Shown here piece after piece: positions 1 through 9,852 of a stretch of DNA of 64,000 nucleotides. The translations under genes and the position numbers were made by a program. This DNA comes from Pyrus communis (taxonomy: Eukaryota; Streptophyta; Magnoliopsida; Rosales; Rosaceae). Where the stretch lies: NCBI RefSeq assembly GCF_963583255.1, contig NC_084813.1, positions 2,729,001 through 2,793,000 of the forward strand, written 5' to 3'. A model generated the notes under the pieces. That model saw only the letters and a list, made by a program, of their open reading frames with translations, was not told the origin of the DNA and did no database searches. Every line of letters begins with the position of its first letter. The stretch's first letter is position 1.

Positions 1-718
1 AAGAAGTAAGATTCATGAGACCATTCTTTTTCGTATACATATCCTAAATGTTCATGATCATAGGATTGCAAATTGGGCATTGATAGTCCGTTAAGATCAG
101 TACGTGCTATGTCTTCTCTTAGGGAGAGTGACTGGTCTCGAGTCATTGGTGTGATGACACCAAGACAAGCATATAGGTGCTCAATTGAGAATGAGTCCAC
201 CAAACACGATCAATAAGGAGTTTTCATACTCATGTCACATGAGAACTCATAGTTGGGATAATTCAAAGCAGTTATTTGACATGAGGCATCATAGTTATCT
301 TGTGGTTAGGTCCTTGATCTTTGACTATGTCAAAGTCACTCCGTCAAAGGGTGTCCACGACATAGTTGGGGTTAAGCCACTTAACCACGGAGGCAAGTGA
401 ATGCATAACAAAGGATCTCTAGCCTTCAAACCACTTAAGGGAGAATACTCTATGATATGATAAAGAATTTCTGGCCAGAGTATGAATGAGATTTAGGAAG
501 TCGTTCCAAATCACATTCAAGGTAAATCATATAAGTAAGAGAATCGCATTAGATAGTAGACATGAATAAACTATCAAACCAAATAATGTGGTCAAGAGTA
601 TTGTATTAGAGAAAGACCATATTGCATTGTAATCCTAAACTGAATAGGTTATCCGCCTCTTCTGATTAGCTTGGGTAGCCATGATAAACTGCTAGGTGTC
701 ACTCATGGTTTATGGAAA
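1..718. other. Unassigned flank left of solo LTR
   Basis: No convincing gene. The longest reading frame (about 70 codons near 185-400) has no recognisable domain. The sequence continues after the solo LTR at 2762, so it was one continuous stretch before that insertion. It may be part of an older retroelement, but I cannot name it. Confidence 0.4.
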
Positions 719-2761
719 TGATAGGAGCATATTCATGCGACTTAAATGGCTTGTTCTCGTACATTTACGTTGTTATTTCTTAGTTCTTTAAGTCTTTTAA
801 GTTAGTTTCGTATGTTTTCAGGTTCTAAGGGCTAAAGGAGCAAAGAAATGCATTTTGGGCCTTTTGGAGCACTATTGGGCTAAGGATGGATAGCTTATGC
901 TTGGAGCCAAAATGTTGGATGAAATTGAAGGCCTTGTATGCACGTTAGGATATAAAACAAAGGGCCTAACCCATGCATAACTCACCAATTTCAGCCACAT
1001 GCACACAAACACATTATATGCCATGCAAACCAACCTATTTTAGGCCCATTCTATGTACTTAAACCCTAGCCCTTTAAACTTGCAGCCCTATTATGATTTA
1101 TTCACTTCCATACTCTTCTTTAATCCACATGCATTCATCATAATTCACAACACAAAACAGCCACACAAACCAACCCATTGTCGTGCCTTCCCTTGCCATT
1201 TTCAGCCATCACACTTCATCATTACAGCCACCATTCACCCTAGTTGTCAATCACATACTTTCTCATTGTATAATTCATCCACATGCATCTTTAATCATTC
1301 ACTCACAAGCTTTAACCAACAAACAAATCAGCCACAACACACAAACACATCCATGCCGTGGCCACCCTTGCATTTCCAGCATTCCCATTTGCATTTTCAG
1401 ATTTCCACCAACCAATCTAGTTGTCATTACACATGCATTCCCTTCTTTAATCATTCCTAGCTGCCATTCACATGTTCTCCCATCCATTCTCTCCCTATAA
1501 AACCATGCATTGCATTCATACAATTCATTCCATTCACCACAGAAATTCATAAACAACACACCAACACAAAACTGCCCATTCTATGCCGTGCATCTCCTTC
1601 CATTTTCTGCAGTTTTTCTCCTCCATTGCAGCCACTCCAACCACTCCCCATCCCTCCAAAACACTCCTCATCCCCCCAAAACCTATCCTTAGACCTTGTG
1701 CCGCAACGAAGAGGAAGAGAAAAGGGCCTAAACGTTCATACAATTCAAGTTTGAGTTGTTGGAATGTTTAGGTGTTTCTTTGATTTCAATGTTTAAATTC
1801 AATTCTCTTTGTCTTGTACGTATGAGGAACTAAACCCCCTTTAGCTAGGGGGTGATTCGAAACCATGTTTATGCTTGCAATATGAATTGATTACTTTTGG
1901 TTGGAATTTCATAAGTCGTGAATTCAATTTGTTTAACTATTTGATAGATAACTTATTTATGTATGTTTATTGAGAGTGCACGCTTAATTTTCATGCATGA
2001 ATATGACGCTAGAATATAAGTGAGTTTCACCTAATAGTTATGAACTTATATTCACAAGTAGTGGAGGTTGCTTATAAACAATCGCGTTAAATGAATTCTT
2101 GGCACTAGTTTCATGCTTTTCATAGTAACGAAGGCCTCATCAACACTTATAGTTTTCATGATGCTTAATGATCTTTGATTGTATCTTTATTGTGCTGTTC
2201 ACGTAAAGGACTTTTGGAGAATGTTGTGAATTGCGTTGCGCAAACCCATCCAATTCATTAACTTAAGGAGAACTTGACGGTTAATTTAAGCGGACCTAAT
2301 TAACCCGGAGTGTTGAGTTTCATAATTTATCGAAAGACCAACTGAAAATCAATCTTGTATGCAAGTGTAACATGTGTGGAGAAGAACCTTCTAGCCAGCA
2401 TTCCATCCATATTTTCATCACATTCATATTTACATTCTGCCGTTAATTACAATTTGTCCATTTAATTTAATCTCGTCCAAACACAATCCCCCCTTTACTT
2501 TATTGTTCAATTTAATTAGAAATCAATTTAGTTTGTGTTTTTAAAGTATTTTGAGTCTTTTGGTTTGTCTTAGTGTTTTAAAGTTTAGTTTTGCATTCTT
2601 TGAGTCTAGTATAGTGTTTTAAACTTTATTTTACGTTTTTGAGTCAAATCCAAGTGATTAACAATCCCTCCTAATCCCCGGTCCAGAACGATCCCTACTT
2701 ACATACTTACTACAATTGATAAAAAGAGGGTTTAATTTGTGTGCGTATAATTCTCGCATCA
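719..2761 (+). mobile_element. Solo LTR of the TGATAGGAG Athila-type family
   Basis: It starts TGATAGGAGCATATTC and ends CGCATCA like the other LTRs of this family. It has a TATA box (TATAAAA, 1496-1502), one copy of the 46-nt R/U5 hairpin after the TATA box, and the CCCCC/GGGGG hairpin near 1838-1855. No primer site or internal region follows, so it is a solo LTR produced by LTR-LTR recombination. The flanking 5-mers are GGAAA and GGAAG, an imperfect target-site duplication. Confidence 0.85.
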
Positions 2762-4266
2762 GGAAGCCCTAAAGGTGTATAATCACTAAAGGGAGAATTG
2801 AAAGTATGTTTCAATTCATAATTGATATGAAGAGTTCATCACCCACTGCCTAAAGGAACCTAATGGATCGTACACAAAGTAAGGTAGATGTGCATGCAAA
2901 TTTCCGCCTTCTCATTTTTGGACAAAATTGTACCTACAAAACAAATCACACCTTTAGTCAAGGCCATAAAGCTTCATGCGCCCATGATGAATTGGGGGAG
3001 GGGGCTTTGGCCGAAGAACCTCCGATGCCAAAGTTAGAATTTTAAGCGAAGAGTGTTTGGAGAATTTTGTAGAGTTTTGCAAGAGACTTCGAAGTAGTTT
3101 TTTGAGAGAATGAAGATCTATTTATAGGGATATGGCCGGCCCTATTAGGAGAATAGGGACCGGCCATTTATGGTATTTTTTGGGTGTAATTTGTAGTTAA
3201 TTAGCCATTAATAGATTAATTAGGTAATAAATCCATTAATTGACTAATTAACATAATTTAAAAGAAATGTTTTGGGGGTTATGGAATAATTACCTTGTGG
3301 AGAATATAGGATGAGGGTGGATGAAATAGTTTTAAATTTGTTACCTATTTTGGGCACTTTTGACTTGGTTAAGGGATGATTGCCCGCTGCTCGCGCGTAG
3401 GAATCCTAATATGCCTCAAGGATATTTTTGTCCTCTTCTATCCAAAAATCCACGTGTCGCCTTGTGATTATTTTTGGCTCCGCAAATGCCCCCACACCTA
3501 TTGGGTTGCTCATAGAAAAAGGCAACATGTGTAGAGATTTTCTTGCTTTAGGAAACTTTGGACTACTTCTTATTTTTATGTAGATTCCCTCATTAATAGG
3601 AAATTAGATCCTTCTGGGAAAGGGAAATAAATTTCAATCAAAGCCTATTTAAGTCCACCTTAAGTGGGTTATTAAATCAACTTTGAAGAGCGATTTATTC
3701 TACCTTACAAGAGAGAGAGAGCTTAAAGGATATTTGTTCCCCCTCCTCTAACAATCTTTTACATCTTGCTCGTGTAAAGGACCATCTTTTGTTGCTTTCT
3801 TCATTTTCTTCGTGCCGTACTAATGTAAGAAAATTTTCATTTTTATTGTCTTCTTCGTGGATAGTGTTGTCGCAGGGCAGCCGTCAAGGTGATGCGACAT
3901 GTCGGTTGGCTAGGGCCAGGAGTCGGCTTAGCATGGGCCAAAGAGGTGGTTTGGCAGGGGTCATTGCTTGTGCTGCTCAGCTTGATTGAAGCCAAGGATT
4001 GGCTCGACATGGGCTGTGGAAGTGGCATGGCATGGGCAATTGTTTGGGCTACCACGTTTGGGCTGTTTGCTAAAAATGAGGAAACTGCTTGAGTTTGATT
4101 TCTCAGTTGCCATAGATGGAGCAATCAAGGATGGAGCTACCAAGATCAGAGTTGTTAAAGATGAAGTGTCAGATGAGCGAATTATTAAGTGTAAAAGTGG
4201 TTGCTGCCCCCTAACCATTTATTGCCTAGTTGATCTTCAAGCATTCGATCTTTTGAGTTATGTGGC
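2762..4266. other. Unassigned target sequence between solo LTR and element 1
   Basis: No supported gene. A GC-rich inverted repeat lies near 3134-3165 (GGCCGGCCCTATT and its near reverse complement). A GA run is near 3711-3722. Weak reading frames at 3789-4348 overlap each other in several frames and have no known motif. The last five bases, GTGGC, are the left target-site duplication of element 1. Confidence 0.4.
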
Positions 4267-4891
4267 TGATAGGAGCATATTCATGCGACTTAAATGGCTT
4301 GTTCTCGTGCATTTACGTTATGTTTCTTTAGTTATTTTAGTACTTTAAGCTATTTTCGTGTGTTTGTAGGTCCAAAGGGCTAAAGGAGCAAAAAGATGCA
4401 TTTTGGAGACTTTTGGAGCACTTTTGGGCTAAGGACGGATAGCTTATGCTTGAAGCCGAAGTGTTGGACGAAATTGAAGACCTAATTGGAGCCAAAGTGT
4501 TGGAACCTTGTTCTCTTTAGTTTTAGGACATTTAAACCTTTCCTAATCCCAATCATGCCATGCATAACACACATCCATTCTAACACATTGTCATTGCACA
4601 TGCATTTCCTTCATTAGTTAACCCACATGCACTTATCACTTATCATCACCACATATCATATCACTTAATCACTTATCACTTATCATCACCACTTAACCAC
4701 TTATCATATCATAACCACATATCATATCACTTATCACTTATCACTTAACATATCATCCACCTACTTCACCTACAACATCCACCTACTTCACCTACAACAT
4801 CCACTTCACCTACAACATCCACCTACTTCACCTACAACATCCACCTACTTCACCTACAAATGACATAGCCATATGTTCCCTCCACTACTCC

Positions 4892-4899
4892 TATAAATA
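4892..4899 (+). promoter_or_regulatory. LTR TATA box of element 1
   Basis: TATAAATA in CTCCTATAAATACCCTTGC. The same octamer is at matching places in the LTRs of element 2 (14136, 22196), element 3 (30166, 37023), element 4 (38600) and, on the minus strand, the solo LTR (26438-26445). Transcription probably starts about 30 bp downstream, which fixes the U3/R border. Confidence 0.7.
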
Positions 4900-5098
4900 C
4901 CCTTGCATTCATTCATTCATGGACATCTATCTCATTTCATACACAACACACCACAAACACATCCCTTTCTCTCTTAGCCGTGAGTTCCCCTTAGAATCCA
5001 AAACCGTGAGTCCCCATTCCACCATTCCTCATCCATTTCCATAATTCCCCAAACCTCACCTTAGACCTTGTGCTACAACAACGAGGAAGATAAGAGGG

Positions 5099-5144
5099 CC
5101 TAAACGTTCATACAATTCAAGTTTGAGTTGTTGGAATGTTTAGG
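5099..5144 (+). other. 46-nt R/U5 hairpin (first copy; second at 5217-5262)
   Basis: The arm starting CCTAAACGTTCATACAATTC pairs with the arm ending GTTGTTGGAATGTTTAGG, leaving only two mismatched positions and a few G-U pairs. It is present in every LTR of the family in this window and in two tandem copies in elements 1, 2 and 4 and the minus solo LTR. It lies in the transcribed leader, so an RNA structure is plausible. Confidence 0.65.
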
Positions 5145-6223
5145 TGTTTCTTTGATTTCAAAGTTTAAATTCAATTCTCTTTGTTTTGTACGTATGAGGA
5201 ATGGAAGAGAAGAGTGCCTAAACGTTCATACAATTCAAGTTTGAGTTGTTGGAATGTTTAGGCGTTTCTTTGATTTCAAAGATATGAGGAACTAAACCCC
5301 CTTTAGCTAGGGGGTGATTCGAAATTATGTTTATTACTTGCAATATGAATTGATTAACTTTCGTTGGAATTTCATAAGTTGTTGATTCAATTTGTTTAAC
5401 CGTTTGATTGATAACTTATTTATGTATGTTTATTAAGAATGCGCGCTTAATTTTCATGCATGAATATGACGCTAGAATATAAGTGAGTTTCACCTAATCG
5501 TTATGAACTTATATTCACAAGTAGTGGAGGTTGCTTATAAACAATCGCGTTAAATGAATTCTTGGCACGAGTTTCATGCATATTCCATAGTAACGAATGC
5601 CTTGTCAACACTTATAGTTTTCATGATGCTTAATGATCTTTGATTGTATCTTTATTGTGCTGTTCACGTAAAGGACTTTTGGAGAATGTTGTGAATTGCG
5701 TTGCGCTAACCCATCCAATTCATTAACTTAAGGAAAACTTGACGGTTAATTTAAGCGGACCTAATTAACCCGGAGTGTTGAGTTTCATAATTTATCAAAA
5801 GACCAACTGAGAATCAATCTTGTATGCAAGTGTAACATGTATGGAGATGAACCCCTTAGCTAGCATTCATCCATAAATTTCATATTTACATTCTGTCTAG
5901 TTTATTAACTTGTTTCGTTATTTCAATCTTCGTAAAAACCTCAATCCCCCTTTTGCTTTAATGTTCATTTTAGTTAGAATTCAATTTAGTTTGTGTTTTT
6001 AAAGCATTTTGCGTTTTTGGTTTGTCTTAGTGTTTTAAACTTTAATTTTGCATTCTTTGAGTCTAGTTTAGTGTTTTAAACTTTATTTTACATTTTTGAG
6101 TCAATTCCAAGTGATTAACAATCCCTCCTAATCCCCGGTCCAGAACGATCCCTACTTATACTTATACTACAATTGTCAAAAAGAGGGTTTAATTTGTGTG
6201 CGTATAAATCACGCATCAAATTT

Positions 6224-6240
6224 TGGCGCCGTTGCCGGGG
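6224..6240 (+). other. Primer binding site, tRNA-Asp type (element 1)
   Basis: TGGCGCCGTTGCCGGGG, five bases after the LTR, is complementary to the 3' end of plant tRNA-Asp. This is the usual primer of Athila elements. The same 17-mer occurs at 15488, 31445 and 54325. Confidence 0.9.
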
Positions 6241-6397
6241 ATTAGCAACTTTGCTAATCCCTTGGTTCTTTTCTTTTTTTTTGGTTTAGTTGTTTTCGTT
6301 TTAGTTTCTAACTTAATGTTGTTTTCTTTGTTTGTTGTTACTTTTGATATTTGATTTAGTTCTCTTTCTTTGATTTTAGGTACTAGAGAAGTAAGAT

Positions 6398-7732
6398 ATG
6401 GATTTTGCTAGCATTCAAGCTCAATTGGCAAATCTTACTTCTAAATTGTCGCCGTATGCCGAAAGGACCACAGTGCAGAGTGTCCCTACATTTGGTGCTT
6501 CATATAGGCAAGGATTTCAAGCCAATCAATGTCCACAAAGAGATTGGAGGGATCATTCAAACTCTATATGGTGGGAAGATCAACAAGTTCAACGTGAAGC
6601 ATATTGGCAACCATATGAGGAGTTCTATTCAAGACCTATGCAGCCACCACAACTTCATATGCAATATGCTCAATTAAATTCAAGTTTGCCAATAGATTAT
6701 AATCAAATTCTTAATGAAATAAATTCTTTGGCGCAGGGGTCACAAAATCAAGCCAAGGAGGCTCAACAAGAAGCATATTGGCAACCATATGATGAGTTCA
6801 ATACAACACCTATGCAGCCACCACAACCTCCCCCACAACAATTCCAATCAAGTTCAAGTATGTCCATGGATAATGATAAAAATTTTCAATTACAAACCTC
6901 TTTGGCGCAGGGGTCACAAAATCAAGCCAAGGAGTTGGGTAAATTGGACGAGCAATTTGGGCAGATTATGGAGTTCATGAAACAAATTCAAGAGCAAAGT
7001 GAACTCTCCAACTCAACTATTGAAAACTCGAAGGAAGATTTTGAAATCCATAATGCTATCACTTTGGGAAGTGCTATGGAGGTTGGAGCTGACCTAAAAA
7101 TGTCCAAACATAGCCTAGAAGTGGATGAAGAGCTGCTAATTGAGGAGGAGGAAGAAGACATGCACACGGCAAGGGTAGAACAACCCTTGCCGCAGATCCC
7201 TAAGCCCTCTAAACCACCCACCACCAGTAAGGACGTCCCAATTCCATGTTATTCTGATGTTATTCCACCCAATGTCCCTTTTCCTAGCAGGTTTTTGATT
7301 CCCAACCAAGAAGAGAGTAAAAAGGACATCGTGGAAGCCTTCCCAAAGGAGCAAAATGCTATTCAAATTCTTGGTGCAACACAGCAAGTTTTAGATGGTG
7401 TTGAATTCTTCAAAGGACTTTGTACACCAAGAAGAATGATTCAAGAGAAGGTAGTGGCTGGAGAAGATGTAGAATGCATCAAAGAGGACATATTTGAAAC
7501 CACAATTCCCAAGGAAGTTGGATTTTATGACACGGGACAAGTCATAACTTTCGAAGGGGTGTTTATTCTGGAGTTCATTTTGGAGCACATAGGTAAGCCG
7601 CCTCCCCGAATTTCAATTTTCTTTTATACTAACATGTGGTTAATGATTCAGGCACCCAATCTGGAATTTAAACTATTACCGGATCATTTCAAGTATCACC
7701 GCCCATTCAAAGATAAATTCCATGCTGTTTGA
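6398..7732 (+). CDS. Fused gag-tail/protease-tail remnant protein of element 1
   Basis: 444 codons starting at the first ATG after the leader. The N-terminus (SIQAQLANLTSKL) matches the part of the element 4 polyprotein just after the gag core ([14 protein letters not shown]). The C-terminus (QAPNLEFKLLPDHFKYH) matches the spacer before reverse transcriptase ([16 protein letters not shown]). The gag core, the CCHC knuckle, the protease DLGAS site, reverse transcriptase, RNase H and integrase are absent. It is rich in Q and P, with the block EAYWQPYEEF (or YDEF) occurring twice, and has an acidic run near residues 240-252. The frame is uninterrupted and nearly identical in element 2, so it may be translated, perhaps as a Gag-interacting protein; it could equally be a passively kept remnant. 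Confidence 0.75.
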   Translation: MDFASIQAQLANLTSKLSPYAERTTVQSVPTFGASYRQGFQANQCPQRDWRDHSNSIWWEDQQVQREAYWQPYEEFYSRPMQPPQLHMQYAQLNSSLPIDYNQILNEINSLAQGSQNQAKEAQQEAYWQPYDEFNTTPMQPPQPPPQQFQSSSSMSMDNDKNFQLQTSLAQGSQNQAKELGKLDEQFGQIMEFMKQIQEQSELSNSTIENSKEDFEIHNAITLGSAMEVGADLKMSKHSLEVDEELLIEEEEEDMHTARVEQPLPQIPKPSKPPTTSKDVPIPCYSDVIPPNVPFPSRFLIPNQEESKKDIVEAFPKEQNAIQILGATQQVLDGVEFFKGLCTPRRMIQEKVVAGEDVECIKEDIFETTIPKEVGFYDTGQVITFEGVFILEFILEHIGKPPPRISIFFYTNMWLMIQAPNLEFKLLPDHFKYHRPFKDKFHAV

Positions 7733-7743
7733 TTTTATTTATG

Positions 7744-7777
<34 letters not shown>

Positions 7778-7838
7778 TACTAAATTTATGAAAAAAAAAA
7801 AAAAAAAAAAAAAAAAAACATGGCAGAATGATGGAGCT
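7733..7838 (+). repeat. Two long A tracts at the junction to the antisense module
   Basis: About 31 and 27 A residues (near 7744-7774 and 7792-7818) flank a short GATACTAAATTTATG spacer. Elements 2 and 3 have A-rich tracts at the same junction (16999-17035, 32708-32770), and the Tat element has the matching T tract at 42957 on its opposite strand. Confidence 0.8.
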
Positions 7839-8519
7839 TCACAAAGGGCGTTTACTTGAAGCCCCACTACTGGGCAAAACTCTAGAAGCAGGAGGCATAG
7901 ATGCGGAAGGCATCGGAGCAGAAGGCATCGAGGCGGAAGGTATCGGAGCGGGAGGCATCAAAGAAGAGGCCTCAATACTTGGCCAAACGCTGGATGAGCC
8001 CGGAAAAATGTGCCTCTGGAAGTAAGCCGCAAGCCTTTGACGGTCAGTTTGACGGTCACTTTGCATCCGACCATTGGATTCTTGTAGCTCATCAAGCTTC
8101 CTCTTCATACCCGTCGAATAGTTGTTGGCAAGCACGTGCAAACTTCTATTCTCGTACTTAAGCAGTTTGATCTCCTGCTTGAGACTTTCCACCTCTGCCA
8201 TCAAAGATTCCACCTGACGGGAGCGGGCAAGCAGGCGTTGGCCCATGTTGGACACAGAACTCGCACACTGAACACTAAGTGCGAGGGATTCTTGAACGGC
8301 CAACTCATCGGACCGTCCTGACAGCAGCCTACTATCTTTTGGAGTAAGGAGGTTCCTAGCTACTATTGTAGCTGTTGTGGCGTCCTGCATCACGGAGTCT
8401 TCACCTGTAAGAAGACCGTTAGAAGATAAGAAAGAAGGGCGCCATACGTTACCTTGACGCGGCGCGCCCGTATCACTGCTAAGGCTCAATTCCAAGCTAA
8501 GGTTCGATGGGTTTGCCAT
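7839..8519 (-). CDS. Antisense coiled-coil protein of the shared module (element 1 copy)
   Basis: 226 codons on the strand opposite to the element. It begins MANPSNLSLELSLSSD. Residues about 60-95 are a conserved A/S/L-rich segment. Residues about 98-150 form a predicted coiled coil (VESLMAEVESLKQEIKLLKY with heptad leucines, then KRKLDELQES). A conserved QRHIFPGSSSVWPSIEA block follows, then a low-complexity MP(P/S)A(P/S) tail of variable length. No signal peptide or membrane segment is seen, so it is probably cytosolic or nuclear. This copy has a small in-frame insertion (DRQT). Four other intact copies lie at 17075, 32806, 42329 and 60235. Antisense extra ORFs are known from Tat-type plant elements; this protein's function is not known to me. 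Confidence 0.75.
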   Translation of the reverse strand: MANPSNLSLELSLSSDTGAPRQGNVWRPSFLSSNGLLTGEDSVMQDATTATIVARNLLTPKDSRLLSGRSDELAVQESLALSVQCASSVSNMGQRLLARSRQVESLMAEVESLKQEIKLLKYENRSLHVLANNYSTGMKRKLDELQESNGRMQSDRQTDRQRLAAYFQRHIFPGSSSVWPSIEASSLMPPAPIPSASMPSAPMPSASMPPASRVLPSSGASSKRPL

Positions 8520-9782
8520 TTTTCAAAAGTGTTCAAAGAGAGGGGCGGATGGAGTTAATTCTCAAAGGGCCGGAGTCGATTTTCAAGAATGGGAATTCTT
8601 CAGAGTGTGTTTGTTGTGGTGATAGATAGCTCTATAAAAGCCAAGGCGACGCGTCCACCGATTCAAGAAGCCGGAATTTCCGGCGTAATTTAGGCGACGC
8701 GTTCTCGGCTTTTCAGAAGACGCGTTCAACTTTGTCAAAAGATTTCTGACAAAGCTGAATACACGTGGAGGCCATCATCGCAACTACACATCTTTAGCCG
8801 ACAAGCGCAAAGTTCGGCGACGCTTTCTCTGCTTTTCAGAAGACGTGTGCAGCTTTGTCAAAAGGAGCCGCATCTGCACTACCACGCGTCGTTCAGAAAG
8901 AGAAGGGGCGTCGTTCAGAAATCGAAGGGGCGCCTGCTCAGAAATCGAAGAGGCGTATTCAAAGATCGAAGAGGCGCCACTATTTCAAAAAGCCGGAATT
9001 GCGGGATCAAAACGTTTGTCGACAAGGGTAAAAAGTACCACCACTTGATATTATCTCTATATATGTCGACCTTCATCTTTTATGGCAGGGCAAACCTGAA
9101 GAAAATGCCCAACTCTCCCTCACCTCTGAGGGCGCACTCCCAGCAAAGCCTTTCAAAATACTCAATTCTTTCTTCTTCCCCAAAGATGATACCAGATGCC
9201 TGGAGTACATATGACCCAGGAGGAAACGGCGGATTGAAGCATGTGCTGATTCATTCACCGCTTCTTCAAAGCAAAGGTATCTCATATCATCAAGGTCAAA
9301 AGCAAAAGTATCTCATATCATGCTCTTTCCCTGTCTTTTTCTTTGTCCTTGTTCTTACTCGCATGGCAAAGTAAAAGAAGCAATCAGCCGGCACTTGGAG
9401 TCAATCTTCCGATCTGGAGCCAACTGCCTGGAATCTATTCCTGATTGCTTACCTAGCGTTGCTCTCGAGTAGTCATCTTCAACGGTTGATACACTTCCGG
9501 AGAAGGGACCACTTCTGCAAAGGAGAGCGAGTAAGGCAAGTGAAAATGATACATTGAAGCATGTGGAGACAAACATAGGCTGAGTTATCCTCCAACCCTT
9601 TTCAATACGAATTGGAAAGATTGAACAAAGAAACAGACCAAAAGGGTAAGCTCAGACCTTCGGGGGAGACCAAAAGAACCATCCTGCTGCCCAGTTCAAG
9701 AAGTAGCACAAAGGAAAATCAATGATGGGCGGAAACCAGTTCGAGAGTAAGCCTGTGGAATCATCAAGATCAAGCCTCAATG
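8520..9782 (-). promoter_or_regulatory. Upstream part of the antisense module (candidate antisense promoter)
   Basis: GC-rich for this window and upstream of the antisense ORF. It has several ACGCGT sites (first at 8649-8654), a CACGTG G-box (8762-8767), a TATA-like CTATAAAAG (8632-8640, plus orientation) and a TATATAT (9058-9064). It also has a 21-23-bp tandem repeat around TTCAGAAATCGAAGGGGCG (about 8889-8972, at least three copies). Promoter activity is inferred from these motifs only. Confidence 0.4.
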
Positions 9783-9787
9783 CAATC

Positions 9788-9852
9788 AACAAAGAGAAGA
9801 GGGAATTTACACTCCATAACCAGATTTGCGTCCCTAAACTCTTCTCTTTGTT
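9788..9852 (+). repeat. 14-bp inverted repeat downstream of the module
   Basis: AACAAAGAGAAGAG (9788-9801) and its exact reverse complement CTCTTCTCTTTGTT (9839-9852), with a 37-nt spacer. It recurs in elements 2, 3 and 4 (62075-62139 in element 4), so a stem in the genomic RNA is possible. Confidence 0.6.

Larger units (their letters stand above)
4267..6218 (+). repeat. 5' LTR of element 1
   Basis: TGATAGG...GCATCA, 1952 bp. U3 holds a CACTTATC-rich array (about 4625-4745) and five copies, one shortened, of a 22-bp unit CCACCTACTTCACCTACAAC+AT (about 4750-4860). The TATA box is at 4892. R/U5 holds two copies of the 46-nt hairpin (5099-5144, 5217-5262) and the C/G-run hairpin (5297-5314). 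Confidence 0.93.

Noticed and set aside
3789..4348. Possible host gene exon before element 1
   Set aside because: Three overlapping short frames with no conserved motif, and one runs into the LTR.
8847..9374. Plus-strand frame of 175 codons across the module upstream region (also 17817-18584 and 33799-34326)
   Set aside because: It lies over the repeat-rich candidate promoter, has no known domain, and its start and length change between copies. Treated as chance open sequence in GC-rich DNA.
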